Below are positions 1 through 9,320 of a stretch of DNA of 26,917 bases, in pieces. The stretch lies in the NCBI GenBank assembly GCA_023091735.1, contig JALKBU010000716.1:1-26917 (forward strand), given 5' to 3'. The notes below the pieces were generated by a model. That model ran no database searches. It was not told the origin of the DNA and saw nothing but the letters and a program-made list of their open reading frames with translations. Both the position numbers and the translations under genes were made by a program. The first letter of the stretch is position 1. Each line of letters opens with the position of its first letter. This stretch comes from Trichomonas tenax (lineage: Eukaryota; Parabasalia; Trichomonadida; Trichomonadidae).

Positions 1-113
1 ATCATGCAGGAAGTCACATTCATTCAGTTTACGGAAACACTGCCGACACTGGTTCAGGTACTGATTACATACCTCCATACATTACTGTTTACACGTGGTA
101 TAGGGTTTATTAA
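1..113 (+). CDS. 3' end of tail-collar/collagen-like virion-type protein (partial)
   Basis: The reading frame enters from the left edge (first full codon at 3) and ends at TAA 111-113. The last 36 residues match the C-terminus of the minus-strand gene at the right edge of the window; over about 113 bp I count two base differences, one changing Met to Ile. The fragment includes the HxH motif (SHIH) and the closing segment TVYTWYRVY typical of the phage tail-collar/receptor-tip fold. It points toward the host DNA, as does its counterpart at the other end of the window. The 5' part lies outside the window, so its integrity is unknown. Confidence 0.8.
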   Translation, partial: HAGSHIHSVYGNTADTGSGTDYIPPYITVYTWYRVY

Positions 114-117
114 AACT

Positions 118-512
118 GAATAAATTTCTCTCATAACCACTAAAATTAATTTTCAAAATTTCCTTACCCTCATTTCTTTTCGCTTTCTTTTCTTAGTTAG
201 TTAGTTAGTCATAAATTAAATTTTAAAACTGAATAAATTTCTCTCATAACCACTAAAATTATTTTTCAAATTTCTTACTTCATAAATCCTTTCGCTTTCT
301 TTTCTTAGTTAGTTAGTCATAAATTATTTTTAAAACTGAATAAATTTTATAAAATCAGGAATTACAAAATCAATTTTAACGTTAGTTTTGTAAGCAATTC
401 AAAATTTTAATTTCTATATGGGGGCCCTAACTTGTGAAACTAACTCTGTCGTAAATATTAGTATTAATAAATTATTGGTTTTGTAATTTGTGATTTCAGT
501 AATTATTTAAAA
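118..512. repeat. Two 3'-module repeats followed by the element leader
   Basis: Two units of about 105-110 bp (about 118-225 and 226-335) share CTCTCATAACCACTAAAATT, then CTTTCGCTTTCTTTTCTTAG and GTTAGTCATAAATTA. The same module follows the stop codons of both the tail-collar and small basic genes, so it is probably a shared 3' flanking module and not a gene. From about 340 to 512 comes a leader with a degenerate TTTTAACGTTAG core, a GGGGGCCCTAACTTG block and CAGTAATTA, also found at the other termini. No ORF is supported. Confidence 0.7.
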
Positions 513-570
513 AGATGTTCTCAGAACTCGTGGCGAAGACACGAGTTCTGCGAACATCTAATTACTAACT
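513..570. repeat. Element terminus 1: 47-bp hairpin plus TAATTACTAACT end
   Basis: Positions 513-559 form a hairpin with roughly 20-bp arms: outer arm AGATGTTC, inner arm CAGAACTCGTG, loop GCGAAGA. TAATTACTAACT follows and ends at 570. The next bases belong to another copy of the 3' module, so a terminus abuts the inside of another element. The outer arm is conserved among all termini in the window, while the inner arm differs from the others yet remains self-complementary. Confidence 0.7.
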
Positions 571-920
571 TTTTCAAATTTCTTACTTCATAAATCTTTT
601 CGCTTTCCTTTCTTAGTTAGTTAGTCATAAATTATTTTTTTTTCAAATTTCTGACTTCATAAATCCTAAGCTTGACTTATAAAGTAACGTAAAACATTTT
701 CCACTAAAATTATTTTTCAAATTTTTTACTTCATAAATTCCTTTCGCTTTCTTTTTCTTAGTTAGTTAGTCATAAATTATTTTTAAAACTGAATAGATTT
801 TATATAGTCAGGAATTTCAAAATAAAATTAACGTTAATTTTGTAAGAAATTCAAAAATTTAATTTTTATATGGAGGGGACCTAACTTCTAAAACTAACTC
901 TGTCGTAAATATATTTAAAT
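571..920. repeat. 3'-module repeats and second leader
   Basis: Partial copies of the module of about 110 bp occur near 571-640, 640-700 and 700-790, each with TCTTAGTTAGTTAGTCATAA or a close variant. A leader follows with the perfect 18-bp palindrome AAAATTAACGTTAATTTT at 824-841 and a GGAGGGGACCTAACTT block near 871-886. Unlike the terminus at 513, this leader has the short form (AAATATATTTAAAT) next to its hairpin. No coding potential is seen. Confidence 0.65.
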
Positions 921-978
921 AGATGTTCGCAGCAGACACGGCGTAGTCGTGGATGGTGCGAACATCTTATTACTAACT
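921..978. repeat. Element terminus 2: hairpin plus CTTATTACTAACT end
   Basis: The 47-bp imperfect hairpin at 921-967 has perfect outer arms (AGATGTTCGCA / TGCGAACATCT) and an inner CACGGCGTAGTCGTG. It is followed by CTTATTACTAACT, ending at 978. The next base starts the body of the small basic gene, so this terminus cuts that gene's 5' part. The hairpin is nearly the exact reverse complement of the one at 24029-24075. Confidence 0.75.
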
Positions 979-1221
979 GCAACGGAGGAAAAACCAGTTA
1001 AGCCTAAACGTAAGTGTACAGAAAAACAATTAGCAGCACTTGCTGCAGGTCGTCAGAAAAATCCGAGGTGGATAAGTAAGCGTATGAGAGAAGCAGAGGA
1101 AGAAAAGAAGAAAGAAGAGGAACGGGCTAAAGCCCGTGAGGGACGCAACCAATGGTTGCAATCCGAAGGGCAAAGTCCCGAAGAAAAGAAGAAGCTTAAG
1201 GAAGAGAAGAAATCCAAATAA
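979..1221 (+). pseudogene. 5'-truncated small basic/charged Maverick-type protein
   Basis: About 80 codons remain open up to TAA 1219-1221. The first in-frame candidate start upstream is a GTG inside the terminal hairpin, so no credible eukaryotic start exists and the gene has lost its 5' end to the terminus at 978. The product is Lys/Glu-rich; its core GRQKNPRWISKRMREAEEEK closely matches a second copy encoded on the minus strand at 13927-14147, which shows that this is a real gene family of the element. The C-terminal half is a charged helix. The function is unknown; a nucleic-acid-binding or minor structural role is only a guess from composition. The standard 3' module follows the stop. 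Confidence 0.6.
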
Positions 1222-1616
1222 ATTTCTCTCATAACCACTAAAATTATTTTTCAAAATTTCCTTACCCTCATTTCTTTTCGCTTTCTTTTCTTAGTTAGTT
1301 AGTTAGTCATAAATTATTTTTTTTCAAAAACTGAATAATTTTCTCTCATAATCACTAAAATTATTTTTCAAATTTTTTACTTCATAAATTCCTTTCGCTT
1401 TCTTTTTCTTAGTTAGTTAGTCATAAATTATTTTTAAAACTGAATAGATTTTATATAGTCAGGAATTTCAAAATAAAATTAACGTTAATTTTGTAAGAAA
1501 TTCAAAAATTTATTTTTATATGGGGGGACCCTAACTTGTAAAACTAACTCTATCGTAAATATTAGTATTAATAAATTATTGTTTTTATAATTTGTGTTTT
1601 CAGTAATTACTTAAAA
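1222..1616. repeat. Two 3'-module repeats and third leader
   Basis: Modules at about 1214-1325 and 1327-1440 repeat the motif CTCTCATAA(C/T)CACTAAAATT and end in TTAGTTAGTCATAAATTA. The leader carries a perfect copy of the 18-bp palindrome AAAATTAACGTTAATTTT (1475-1492), the GGGGGGACCCTAACTTG block and the long form of the AT-rich stretch before the hairpin. There is no ORF. Confidence 0.65.
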
Positions 1617-1674
1617 AGATGTTAGCAGAAGCCACGGCGTAGTCGTGGATGATGCGAACATCTTATTACTAACT
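1617..1674. repeat. Outermost element terminus 3 (junction with host DNA)
   Basis: A 47-bp imperfect hairpin (1617-1663) has inner segment CACGGCGTAGTCGTGG and is followed by CTTATTACTAACT, ending at 1674. One outer arm has decayed (GTTAGCAG against GTTCGCAG elsewhere). The sequence from 1675 on no longer matches the element, so 1674 is the likely host junction. A target-site duplication cannot be tested because the other end lies outside the window. Confidence 0.7.
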
Positions 1675-2128
1675 ATTTGAGAGTTTCGTATCACAAAACC
1701 ATCAATTTCATACAGATTAATTCGTATGAAATCCTTCAAAAAACAATTCGTTTACAAAATTAACGTTAAAATTATCAAGTTTGCGATCTCGATATGAGGA
1801 ATACATATGAATACATAAATCCAATTCAATGATACATAGCTCATGAATCAAGAGATATCTGTAAGCCATGAAACTAACATCATTCATCAATCAGTATTAT
1901 ACCTATATCCTTCAACTTAATTCCTATTTCTTGATTTACAAAAAATGACAATCTTATTTTCTAGCCTGTAGGATGAAAATCGGGGCTGATAAATTTATGC
2001 AGGGGTATAAATATTTTAAAATTTTCTTAAATATTGGAAACATCCGCAGATGCAGCGCCGGATTTTCAATTCGCTAAGAATTTAATTTTCTTACAAATGC
2101 ACGTTTATCAAAAAAAACAAAAAAAATC
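1675..2128. other. Intergenic region with a short hairpin and an AACGTTA core
   Basis: There is no gene. A 9-bp inverted repeat (ATTTCATAC 1705-1713 / GTATGAAAT 1724-1732) is followed at about 1756 by AAAATTAACGTTA, resembling the core of the element leaders. This may be an older, decayed element end or coincidence. The region includes the presumed promoter of the ankyrin gene at 2129; no clear TCAYTW initiator is adjacent to that ATG. Confidence 0.4.
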
Positions 2129-3121
2129 ATGAATTCAACAATTATTCGCAGACTTGCCAAAATTCTTGAACAAGGAAAAGATTCTTCGAAACTGGAGTCT
2201 TTTATCGCCCTTAACATCGACAATTACTGCAAAGAGCCGATATTTTATACGCTTCCCCTCAATACTCTCTTTTCTATTGCTTCTAAGTGCAAACAACTTG
2301 ACATAAAGTCTCTGTCTCTCCTTATTTCCGGCGTTTCCCGCGCATACGGCAACGAAGGCCTCCAAATTCTCGATTTTATTCCAACTGGAGAATCAAATGA
2401 GCATAAGCCACATACGAAGCTCACAAAGTTCAAATCATCGTCAGACGTCAACAACGAAATTACAAACCAACAAATTCATACGCGTAATAAGACGCATTCA
2501 AGAGATTCCGTCGACGACGTTGACGCAACATCGCCATCGAGCAAAAAGAACAAACCCCGAAGCAGATCGTTAATACCGAGAAGTTTCGAAGATCGATTCA
2601 AAAGAATTCAACACAACGATGATCAAGAAACAGAACGCCCACAACGAGCCGATGAAAAGAAGCCAAATCCATTTGCTGCGATTGAAGCAGGAAACCTTGA
2701 AGAATTAAAATTAATGATTGAACATAATTCAAAGCTTGTTACTCTCCAAGATGAAGAAAATAACACGTTGCTTCATATTGCAGCCAAATTCGCTCGAAAT
2801 GACATAATTTCATTTTTATTAGATTATCCAATAGATATTGAGAAAAGAAACAAAAAAGGATGGACAGCGCTTCATTTTGCATCGATGGGAACTGATGTAT
2901 CTACTGTCGAGCTTCTTTTAGATAATGGAGCAAATGTTGGCCCGTACGGTAAAGATTCGCCCCTTCATTTAGCTGTATATAATGATAGAGTAGAAATTGC
3001 CGAACTTTTGCTCGAACATGGAGCTGATGTTCGCAAACGCGGATTCACTCTTGGATTTGTCCCTCTCGGTTATGCCAAAAGCCAGAGGATGATTCAGCTA
3101 CTCACCAGTTTTGCTGAATAA
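2129..3121 (+). CDS. Ankyrin-repeat protein
   Basis: A complete 330-residue protein. Residues 1-70 are helical with no recognised domain. Residues 90-175 are polar and basic, with a run SPSSKKNKPRSRSLIPRSF that could be a nuclear-localisation or phosphorylation segment. About 178-325 contain four ankyrin units, marked by TLLHIAAKFARNDIISFLL, TALHFASMGTDVSTVELLL, SPLHLAVYNDRVEIAELLL and a degenerate last repeat. Ankyrin proteins form one of the largest families in Trichomonas and mostly mediate protein binding, so no specific partner can be named. The stop is TAA followed by G, not TAAA, and codon use is AT-rich, suggesting modest expression. The gene is followed by another plus-strand gene after 118 bp. 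Confidence 0.85.
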   Translation: MNSTIIRRLAKILEQGKDSSKLESFIALNIDNYCKEPIFYTLPLNTLFSIASKCKQLDIKSLSLLISGVSRAYGNEGLQILDFIPTGESNEHKPHTKLTKFKSSSDVNNEITNQQIHTRNKTHSRDSVDDVDATSPSSKKNKPRSRSLIPRSFEDRFKRIQHNDDQETERPQRADEKKPNPFAAIEAGNLEELKLMIEHNSKLVTLQDEENNTLLHIAAKFARNDIISFLLDYPIDIEKRNKKGWTALHFASMGTDVSTVELLLDNGANVGPYGKDSPLHLAVYNDRVEIAELLLEHGADVRKRGFTLGFVPLGYAKSQRMIQLLTSFAE

Positions 3122-3239
3122 GTCTAATCTTTTAATTTGTATGTTATTTGAAAATTATGTGAAAAATATGATATAAATATGAAATATTGATCAATATACT
3201 AAAAAAATATCGCAGGTTTTTTAGCACTTTTATTTTTTT

Positions 3240-4793
3240 ATGAAGAAGAACCAGGGCGATCACGCCCCAAAAAACGAGGGACGGTTCCCTTGGAACTTCA
3301 AAACAGAGGGTACGATGCTTTATTTTAAAAAGTACGAGAAAAAGATCATATATTTCAGCGCAAAAGAAGTCGATGTAAAGAAAATCTCTGAAGATGTCTT
3401 CAGCTCGAATGTTTTAGGCATTGGAATTGATTTGTCACCAAATGGATCTGTCCGCGTTATTACAATTTGCAGCAAAAATTACGTTTTTGTTATATCAATT
3501 AATTATGGTTACATTATTAGCGCTCTCGGCTCTTTTTTGAGTTCCCTAAATAGCAAGTTACTTGTTGGATACAATATTGAGAAAAATCTCATGGCTCTCA
3601 AAAATGCACATGGAATTACGCTAAATGTTAAGGACATTTCGACCGATCCCGAATATGCCGAAGAAATGAAGAAGTTCACTGATGACTCAGAAATACATGA
3701 CTTGATTAAGCGCGCAGAACTTGATATTCAAGTGGTTTCAAAATTTGAAACTCTCTTAGCGCTATCGAATCAAGTCATCACAGCAATTACATTGCCAGCA
3801 GTAATATCCTACTACTTTATCACTGGTATTGAAGGTAATAGACAAGAAGCAATATCTCTCCCACACAAAGACATTCAAAACATGCGCGATGAGACACCTC
3901 GAATACCGTTCGCTCTCTTGCCATCGGAAAAGCCGAAAATCAAACACAATTTATCGCCAATAATCAACGTAGCAAATGAAGGCATCCGACCAAATAAGTC
4001 ACAGATATCATCTCAACCGGCGTTGGACTCCAATGCCCTCAAAATATCTTCACCAGATCCAAATTACAAACCACCACAACCAAAGTCAATTGATATTGAC
4101 TTGCAAAAAGTTATGGAAGAAAAGAACGCTATTTCGCCACTTAGGCAAAACCCTGTGGCAAAACCACTCATTATCACGAGGAAATCATCCGTTCCAAAGA
4201 TGCATACCGAAACACCTCCGCCTCCAGACGTTCCAAAACCCGTTGGTGAGGATGGAAAGCGCCACAGGAAGGAAAGTTTACCATCAAATCAACCCCCTCC
4301 TCTTATTATTAAGCATAAAAGGAGGAAATCTGGAAGCAACAGCAAAAATTGTCCAATATGTAACAAACTATTAACATCTAGTGTTGCTGTAGGCATCCAT
4401 ATTGTTTCTGACCATGGAATCGAGTTCCAGGTCGTTAATAATTTCAAGCGAGTCGGCTGTCCAAATTACGTCTGCGGTCTTTGCAATCAATATATACCAT
4501 CTATCGAAATGTTTATATCACACATTGTAGATTCTCATACACTTGATTTGTACGAAACGTTTAAATCGATTGAATTTCCTGAAAAGAAGGAAGAAATTCT
4601 CGATTTCATGTTTGATCTCTCAAATTCAGTTATTCCTACAATTCCTGAGGAAGTATTTAATGATCTTAAAAAATTGGAACAAGGCTTAACAGCAAAGGGC
4701 CTAATTGACCATTCACTCACATGTAAAGCATGTAAAGAGAATTTCGAAACACACACGGAGTTATTAATGCATTGTTGGACAAATCATATTTGA
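3240..4793 (+). CDS. Protein with degenerate 3'-5' exonuclease-like domain and three C2H2 zinc fingers
   Basis: A 517-residue protein. Residues 57-135 resemble the core of WRN/DnaQ-type DEDD exonucleases: a beta strand GIGIDLSP (D64), a second strand VRVITICSKNYVFVIS, a helix, then KLLVGYNIEKNLMALKNAHGI, matching the usual G-H/Y-N-x-x-x-D-x-x-x-L motif. The motif I glutamate is Ser66 and the motif II aspartate is Asn116, so it would be catalytically dead. About 210-365 is proline-rich and disordered. Three fingers follow with exact C-x2-C-x12-H-x4-H spacing: C371/C374/H387/H392, C412/C415/H428/H433 and C495/C498/H511/H516. The zinc fingers are seen directly; the exonuclease fold is inference from pattern. 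A nucleic-acid-binding, probably nuclear protein is likely. GCACTTTTAT about 18 nt upstream is a possible variant initiator. Confidence 0.75.
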   Translation: MKKNQGDHAPKNEGRFPWNFKTEGTMLYFKKYEKKIIYFSAKEVDVKKISEDVFSSNVLGIGIDLSPNGSVRVITICSKNYVFVISINYGYIISALGSFLSSLNSKLLVGYNIEKNLMALKNAHGITLNVKDISTDPEYAEEMKKFTDDSEIHDLIKRAELDIQVVSKFETLLALSNQVITAITLPAVISYYFITGIEGNRQEAISLPHKDIQNMRDETPRIPFALLPSEKPKIKHNLSPIINVANEGIRPNKSQISSQPALDSNALKISSPDPNYKPPQPKSIDIDLQKVMEEKNAISPLRQNPVAKPLIITRKSSVPKMHTETPPPPDVPKPVGEDGKRHRKESLPSNQPPPLIIKHKRRKSGSNSKNCPICNKLLTSSVAVGIHIVSDHGIEFQVVNNFKRVGCPNYVCGLCNQYIPSIEMFISHIVDSHTLDLYETFKSIEFPEKKEEILDFMFDLSNSVIPTIPEEVFNDLKKLEQGLTAKGLIDHSLTCKACKENFETHTELLMHCWTNHI

Positions 4794-5286
4794 TTTTTAT
4801 ATATTTTTTATATTATATTTGTTATCTTAAAGTTATATTGTGATGCTTGAAATTAGAAATATCCCTTATTTATAAGATATATAATTTTTCGAATGTACAT
4901 TGTTAATTAGGCAAAATCATCAACTAGCATCAAAATAAACAACCCAAATCGTTGGCAGTTTATAATATATGCTATCTTGAAAAAAAATTCCGAATAAATT
5001 GTAATCTTCATTATTCGTCTTTTCAAATGCGATCAACATTCACTTTTAGCTTTGCTTAAGTATTTTATCAGGCAAATTTGCAATGGCAACTTCTAAAAAT
5101 ATAAAACAACTGAACGATTAACACTTTTAAATTTCTCCGAACGATGATGAAAAAAAAATAAATATGGGTAGAGCTGTTCCTTGTGTGCCTACGGTTGGAA
5201 TTGAATGTCGTTAAAATTTTTCTCACATTGAAAACATGACCACCGATGGTGTGAAAAATTGAAAAGCCTTTGACAGGAGAGAAATG
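4794..5286. other. Intergenic region and aldolase upstream region
   Basis: No gene is seen. Near the aldolase, TTTTTCTCACA (about 5218-5228) and TGTGAAAAA (about 5251-5259) form an inverted repeat around a CACCGATGG core, a plausible regulatory site that I cannot assign to any factor. Confidence 0.35.
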
Positions 5287-5289
5287 AGT

Positions 5290-5296
5290 TCATTTT
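5290..5296 (+). promoter_or_regulatory. Initiator (Inr) of the aldolase gene, TCATTTT
   Basis: TCATTTT matches the trichomonad initiator consensus TCA(+1)Y(T/A), with the predicted start at A5292, 10 nt before ATG 5302. Trichomonad 5' UTRs are usually 5-20 nt. The motif lies downstream of the in-frame ATG at 5284, so that codon should not be in the mRNA; this decides the start of the gene. Confidence 0.75.
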
Positions 5297-5301
5297 TACG
5301 A

Positions 5302-6288
5302 ATGGCTGTTTCATACAAGTCCCTCGGCCTCGTTAACTCAAAGGACATCTTCGCCAAGGCTGTCAATGGTGGCTATGCTATCCCCGGATACAACTTCTCC
5401 AACCTTGAGCAGCTCCAGGCTATCATCACTGCCTCTGTCAAGACAGAGTCCCCAGTTATCCTTCAGGTCTCTGCTGGTGCCCGCAAGTACGCTAACCAGA
5501 CAATGCTCCGCTACATGGCTCAGGGTGCTGCTGAGTTCGCTAAGGAGATCCATCCAGAGCACAAGCTCATCCCAATCGTCCTCCACCTCGACCACGGTGA
5601 TTCCTTCGAGCTCTGCAAGTCCTGCATCGATCTCGGCTTCTCATCTGTCATGATCGATGGTTCCCACCTCCCATACGACGAGAATGTTTCCCTCACAAAG
5701 AAGGTCGTCGAGTACGCTCACTCCCGCCCAGACTACGTTACAGTCGAAGGTGAACTCGGCGTTCTCGCTGGTGTCGAGGACGATGTCAAGGCTGAGAAGC
5801 ACACATACACGCGCCCAGAGGAAGTTCAAGACTTCGTCTCCAAGACAGGCGTTGACTCCCTCGCTATCGCTATCGGCACATCCCACGGTGCTTACAAGTT
5901 CCCACCGGGCACAAAGGCTGAAATCCGCCTCGACATCCTTCACGAGATCGAGAAGAAGCTCCCAGGCTTCCCAATCGTTCTCCACGGCTCATCCTCAATC
6001 CCACAGGAGTACGTTGACATGGTCAACAAGTACGGCGGCCACATGCCAGAAGCTGTCGGTATCCCAGAGCACCAGCTCCGTGAGGCTTCCAAGTCTGCTG
6101 TCTGCAAGATCAACATCGACTCCGATGGCAGAATGGTCATGACAGGGACAATCCGCCGCCTCTTCGTTGAGCACCCAGACTGGTTCGACCCACGTCAGTA
6201 CCTCGGTGAGGCTCGTACAAAGCTCACAGAGATGTACATGCGCAAGAACAAGGAAGTTCTTGGCTGCGCTGGCCATGCTTTCGACTAA
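5302..6288 (+). CDS. FBA: Class II fructose-1,6-bisphosphate aldolase
   Basis: A cytosolic glycolytic enzyme that splits fructose-1,6-bisphosphate into dihydroxyacetone phosphate and glyceraldehyde-3-phosphate, using a metal ion. From ATG 5302 the product has 328 residues. Class II signatures are visible: PIVLHLDHGDSFE with the catalytic Asp97 and zinc ligand His98 (numbered from 5302), VEGELG, GTSHGAYK with a zinc-ligand His, VLHGSSS with the third His, and the phosphate-binding KINIDSDGRM. An in-frame ATG at 5284 would add six residues but lies upstream of the initiator, so 5302 is preferred. Codons are strongly C-ending and the stop is TAAA, as expected of a very highly expressed trichomonad gene. 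The genome usually carries several near-identical copies, so this need not be the only one. Confidence 0.97.
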   Translation: MAVSYKSLGLVNSKDIFAKAVNGGYAIPGYNFSNLEQLQAIITASVKTESPVILQVSAGARKYANQTMLRYMAQGAAEFAKEIHPEHKLIPIVLHLDHGDSFELCKSCIDLGFSSVMIDGSHLPYDENVSLTKKVVEYAHSRPDYVTVEGELGVLAGVEDDVKAEKHTYTRPEEVQDFVSKTGVDSLAIAIGTSHGAYKFPPGTKAEIRLDILHEIEKKLPGFPIVLHGSSSIPQEYVDMVNKYGGHMPEAVGIPEHQLREASKSAVCKINIDSDGRMVMTGTIRRLFVEHPDWFDPRQYLGEARTKLTEMYMRKNKEVLGCAGHAFD

Positions 6289-7242
6289 ACCTCTTTCTCG
6301 TGTTTAAAAAATGCTGTATTTGATACAATAACATCGCCTCATCTAGAAGATTAAGCCATTATGAGGAAAGCAGATAGTCATCGCATCAAATAAAATGTTC
6401 TAAAAAATGAAAAATGGCTCTAATTTACAAAATTTCTACTCCTATAAAGTTCCCGCCTACTATAAATGCCATTTTCACTACACAAAGCCCTCAGAAATCA
6501 TTACTGCTCTCAATTTGAAAAATTGTTAGAAAATAGCTTATTTTTCTTGCATCATGGATTAACATCCATATTGTAGTATCTTTTATTAGGGATGGAACTT
6601 TGGAAGAAAATTCACTTTTTTCCAGAAAAGTATTTTTTAATCTTTTCAATAAAAAATCTGTTTTTGCAACCAAAAATTGAATGTTGGCGTAAAATTATTA
6701 ATAAATTGCATGTAATAATAGGTATAAGGCCTAAACATTATACTTGAGATGTTTTTTAATTTGTAAATAAATTTAGCCGTTATTTGCTCTCAATCGACTG
6801 GAAGATATTGAGAGGTGGGAAGCTAATTTCTTCCAAATTCAAAATTGAATATCAAAAGAAGATAATAATATATATTTCTGAAGGAAGGAAAATAAATATA
6901 TAATAGGAATTTTACATATATTTAGTGTAAAACGAATCTCTGGTAATACCATAACAATATGAAATAAAAATCAAATTTTCAGTGTCAAGACCATTTAACT
7001 CAAATTAAATCGGAGTACAGATTGAAAGCAAATGTGTGAATCCAATGAGCTTAGTATGATAATTTTCTATGACCAACTTTCGATATTTGCTACTATTTTT
7101 TGATGTAGATTAAAATATATTTTATGTCGAACTAAATAATTTGAATATGGATTAGGAAAAAACTTTTAAATAAAAATAATTTACTTAAATAACTTAAATA
7201 AGCATATATATCACAAAAAATTGTTTAGGACTTTTGAATACA

Positions 7243-7552
7243 GTGGCTCATCAAATGAATTTTGTTTCACACTGCTATGTTGATGAGAATGCTCCAGATT
7301 ATTCTCTACCAAAAAGAGAGATCAAAAATATACCTAGAGGCTTCAGTGCTTATAAAATAAGAACTAAAACATGAGTTTGCCAGGTTGCTATTAACATTGA
7401 CGGCTTCAGAAGCAATGGTTGAACATGGCTTCAACGAATTGCGCTCATATAGAAGAGATCAACGTGCTAGCACAGGTAACGCATTAGCTGCTTGCAGAAA
7501 CACATTTATGAACTGTGATGTAGATGACTTATACAGAATAATGCAGCTCTAG
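7243..7552 (+). pseudogene. Decayed transposase-like 3' remnant (hAT-like C-terminus?)
   Basis: Two overlapping open stretches in different frames (7243 to about 7374, and 7361-7552) read like one protein split by a frameshift. The first contains SHCYVDENAPDYSLPKREIK. The second contains TASEAMVEHGFNELRSYRRD followed by RNTFMNCDVDDLYRIM and a TAG stop. The order (Ser/Glu-rich start, xEHGF, basic helix, ALxxCRNT) is reminiscent of the C-terminal dimerisation region of hAT transposases, but the resemblance is weak. No start codon or terminal repeats are identified. It is clearly non-functional as it stands. Confidence 0.4.
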
Positions 7553-9045
7553 AAAAGATTTTGAAATTAAGATTATAATTTTGACTAAACAACTGATATT
7601 TTGATTAATTTTGGTATCAGCTTACTTCGTATAATGTAGTGATGAGTAACTGGCACTATGATTCAATGTATTTCTTGATCTTGAAATTTTGTTTAGCCTT
7701 CTTTTGATGAAGAAGAACATTCTCTGCTCGAGCCAAGGCGTTCATTCCTGTTGGAATGCAAGGAAAATAATGACAAAACCGCGAACAACTGCTTGGCCCC
7801 ATTTTATCTTAATTATTTATACCAATAATCTTTTGATAAAATCCTCAGTTCACTTTTGTGCATTGGCTAATTTTTGTACCTCTAGTCTTGATGACTTTGG
7901 TTCGACTCACGAATATTTCATATTTTCTCCATTTTATATTTTTTGTTCAAACTGAGGCATGAGTTATCATCGTGCGAAAAATAGCATATAGAATATAACT
8001 CCACTATCATACAATTAAATTACTTTCGAAAAAACGTATTTTTTATGGCTCTTCTTGGACTATATCCACTATTTTTTCAGAGCAAAAATTATCTTCCAAA
8101 TTTGTAATCCTTCTTTTATTAATAAAATAATGCTAATTGAAAATGTGTCATGTAAATTTCAAAATGACGTGTAGTGTGTCAAAATTTGCAAATAAAATAT
8201 CAATCAGTCATGTAAATTATTGGTGGATTTTTTTCTGTTGGAGATTTCTTTACGGTTTTTAATGGTGCGCTTCGACGATAAAAATTTATTTCAACAATTT
8301 GATATTTTTCTTAAAAATTTTGAAAGATTTGAAATATAGCAAATTTTAGGTCTTTCTTTATCATGGAGCATATTCGATATTACCATAGTGATATATATTT
8401 ACCTAAAAAGTTCAAAAAAGTCTATTTTATTTTCATATTTTTCCCAATAAGAACAAAATAACCTTAGGGTTTGAGAGGGTGTCAAATTGGTCGAAGTGCA
8501 CCCTTAATTTATATCAAAATTGACGATATCGATTTCTCAAAAAAATTACTTCATTTACACAAATGAACGCAGAAATATCCATATCTTATTAGAGAAATTT
8601 GGGATCTCACCAAATGTGTTATTTCTCATTTCAAAATCCTGCCACCAAATGTCGAGAAACTGCATCTATTGTTAAGATGACTTATCGTAAAAGAGTACAA
8701 TATTGATATTTCTGTAATTTTCATCATTATTATTCCTCATTAATTCCGCCCCAGTTGGTGCCACTTTGACGCAAAATGTCACCTTTGTGGTTCTTGGATA
8801 AATGTAAAAAGTTATTGAAAAAGTTATTAAATCATAAATGAGAATATGTTTATTTTATAATTTGCTTATATCATATATGAAATAATGAATTTTAGCTATC
8901 ATGTTGTAAATTGTTTTTGCGGAGGGAGAGAAACAGAGAAATAAACACTAAACTGAAAAATTTCAGGAGAACCTAAAATGCACACTTCATATACTACTAT
9001 ATAATTATTTTAAATCATATTTGTTCTGCTTCATATCTTCTCAAA

Positions 9046-9320
9046 TTAAAATTTTGGTGGACAGCTCCATATATATGGAACTAAAATATGTTTATTAATC
9101 GGTTGTTTTATTATCACTTTGTCATAAAATTCTTTCAATTTCTGCCCTACCTCAAATAAATCTTCTTTACCAAAATTCTTTAAATTCAATTTATAACCAA
9201 AGAATTTTTTATTTAATTCTTTAAACGGGACCTTAGCCCTTTCTTTGCTGTCTTCGTTACAACTTTTCACATCTTCCGTATATTGCCTAGAGTCGTCAAT
9301 CCATCGAGATTTCCCATTGT
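9046..9320 (-). pseudogene. Gene fragment of unknown family, frameshifted
   Basis: On the minus strand, about 90 codons remain open to the stop at 9046, without an ATG (the apparent start at 9270 is GTG). The composition is protein-like: FKELNKKFFGYKLNLKNFGK, KEDLFEVGQKLKEFYDKV and a C-terminus PYIWSCPPKF. Upstream, around 9310-9330, an in-frame TGA stops this frame, while another frame continues for about 60 codons, suggesting a frameshift in an older gene. I do not recognise the family. It could be a piece of a mobile element, given the setting. Confidence 0.3.

Larger units (their letters stand above)
1..1674. mobile_element. Terminal region of a Maverick/Polinton-like element, with nested ends
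   Basis: This AT-rich block ends at 1674 with CTTATTACTAACT, the reverse complement of the sequence that opens the right-hand element at 24018. It holds the 3' end of a tail-collar gene, a 5'-truncated small basic gene, several copies of a 3' module of about 110 bp, and three hairpins of 47 bp, each followed by an AACT terminus (570, 978, 1674). Giant Maverick elements are known to be very abundant in T. vaginalis; the assignment here is inferred from shared termini and gene content, since no polymerase or integrase lies in the window. The three ends point the same way, so this is either a nest of insertions or a rearranged cluster. The element continues to the left of the window. Confidence 0.75.

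Noticed and set aside
949..978. Start of the small basic gene at 949
   Set aside because: The codon is GTG inside the terminal hairpin; the first ten residues are read from the element end and are not part of the family.
7905..7925. tRNA T-arm (GGTTCGACTC)
   Set aside because: The flanking bases do not pair and no acceptor or anticodon stem is found.
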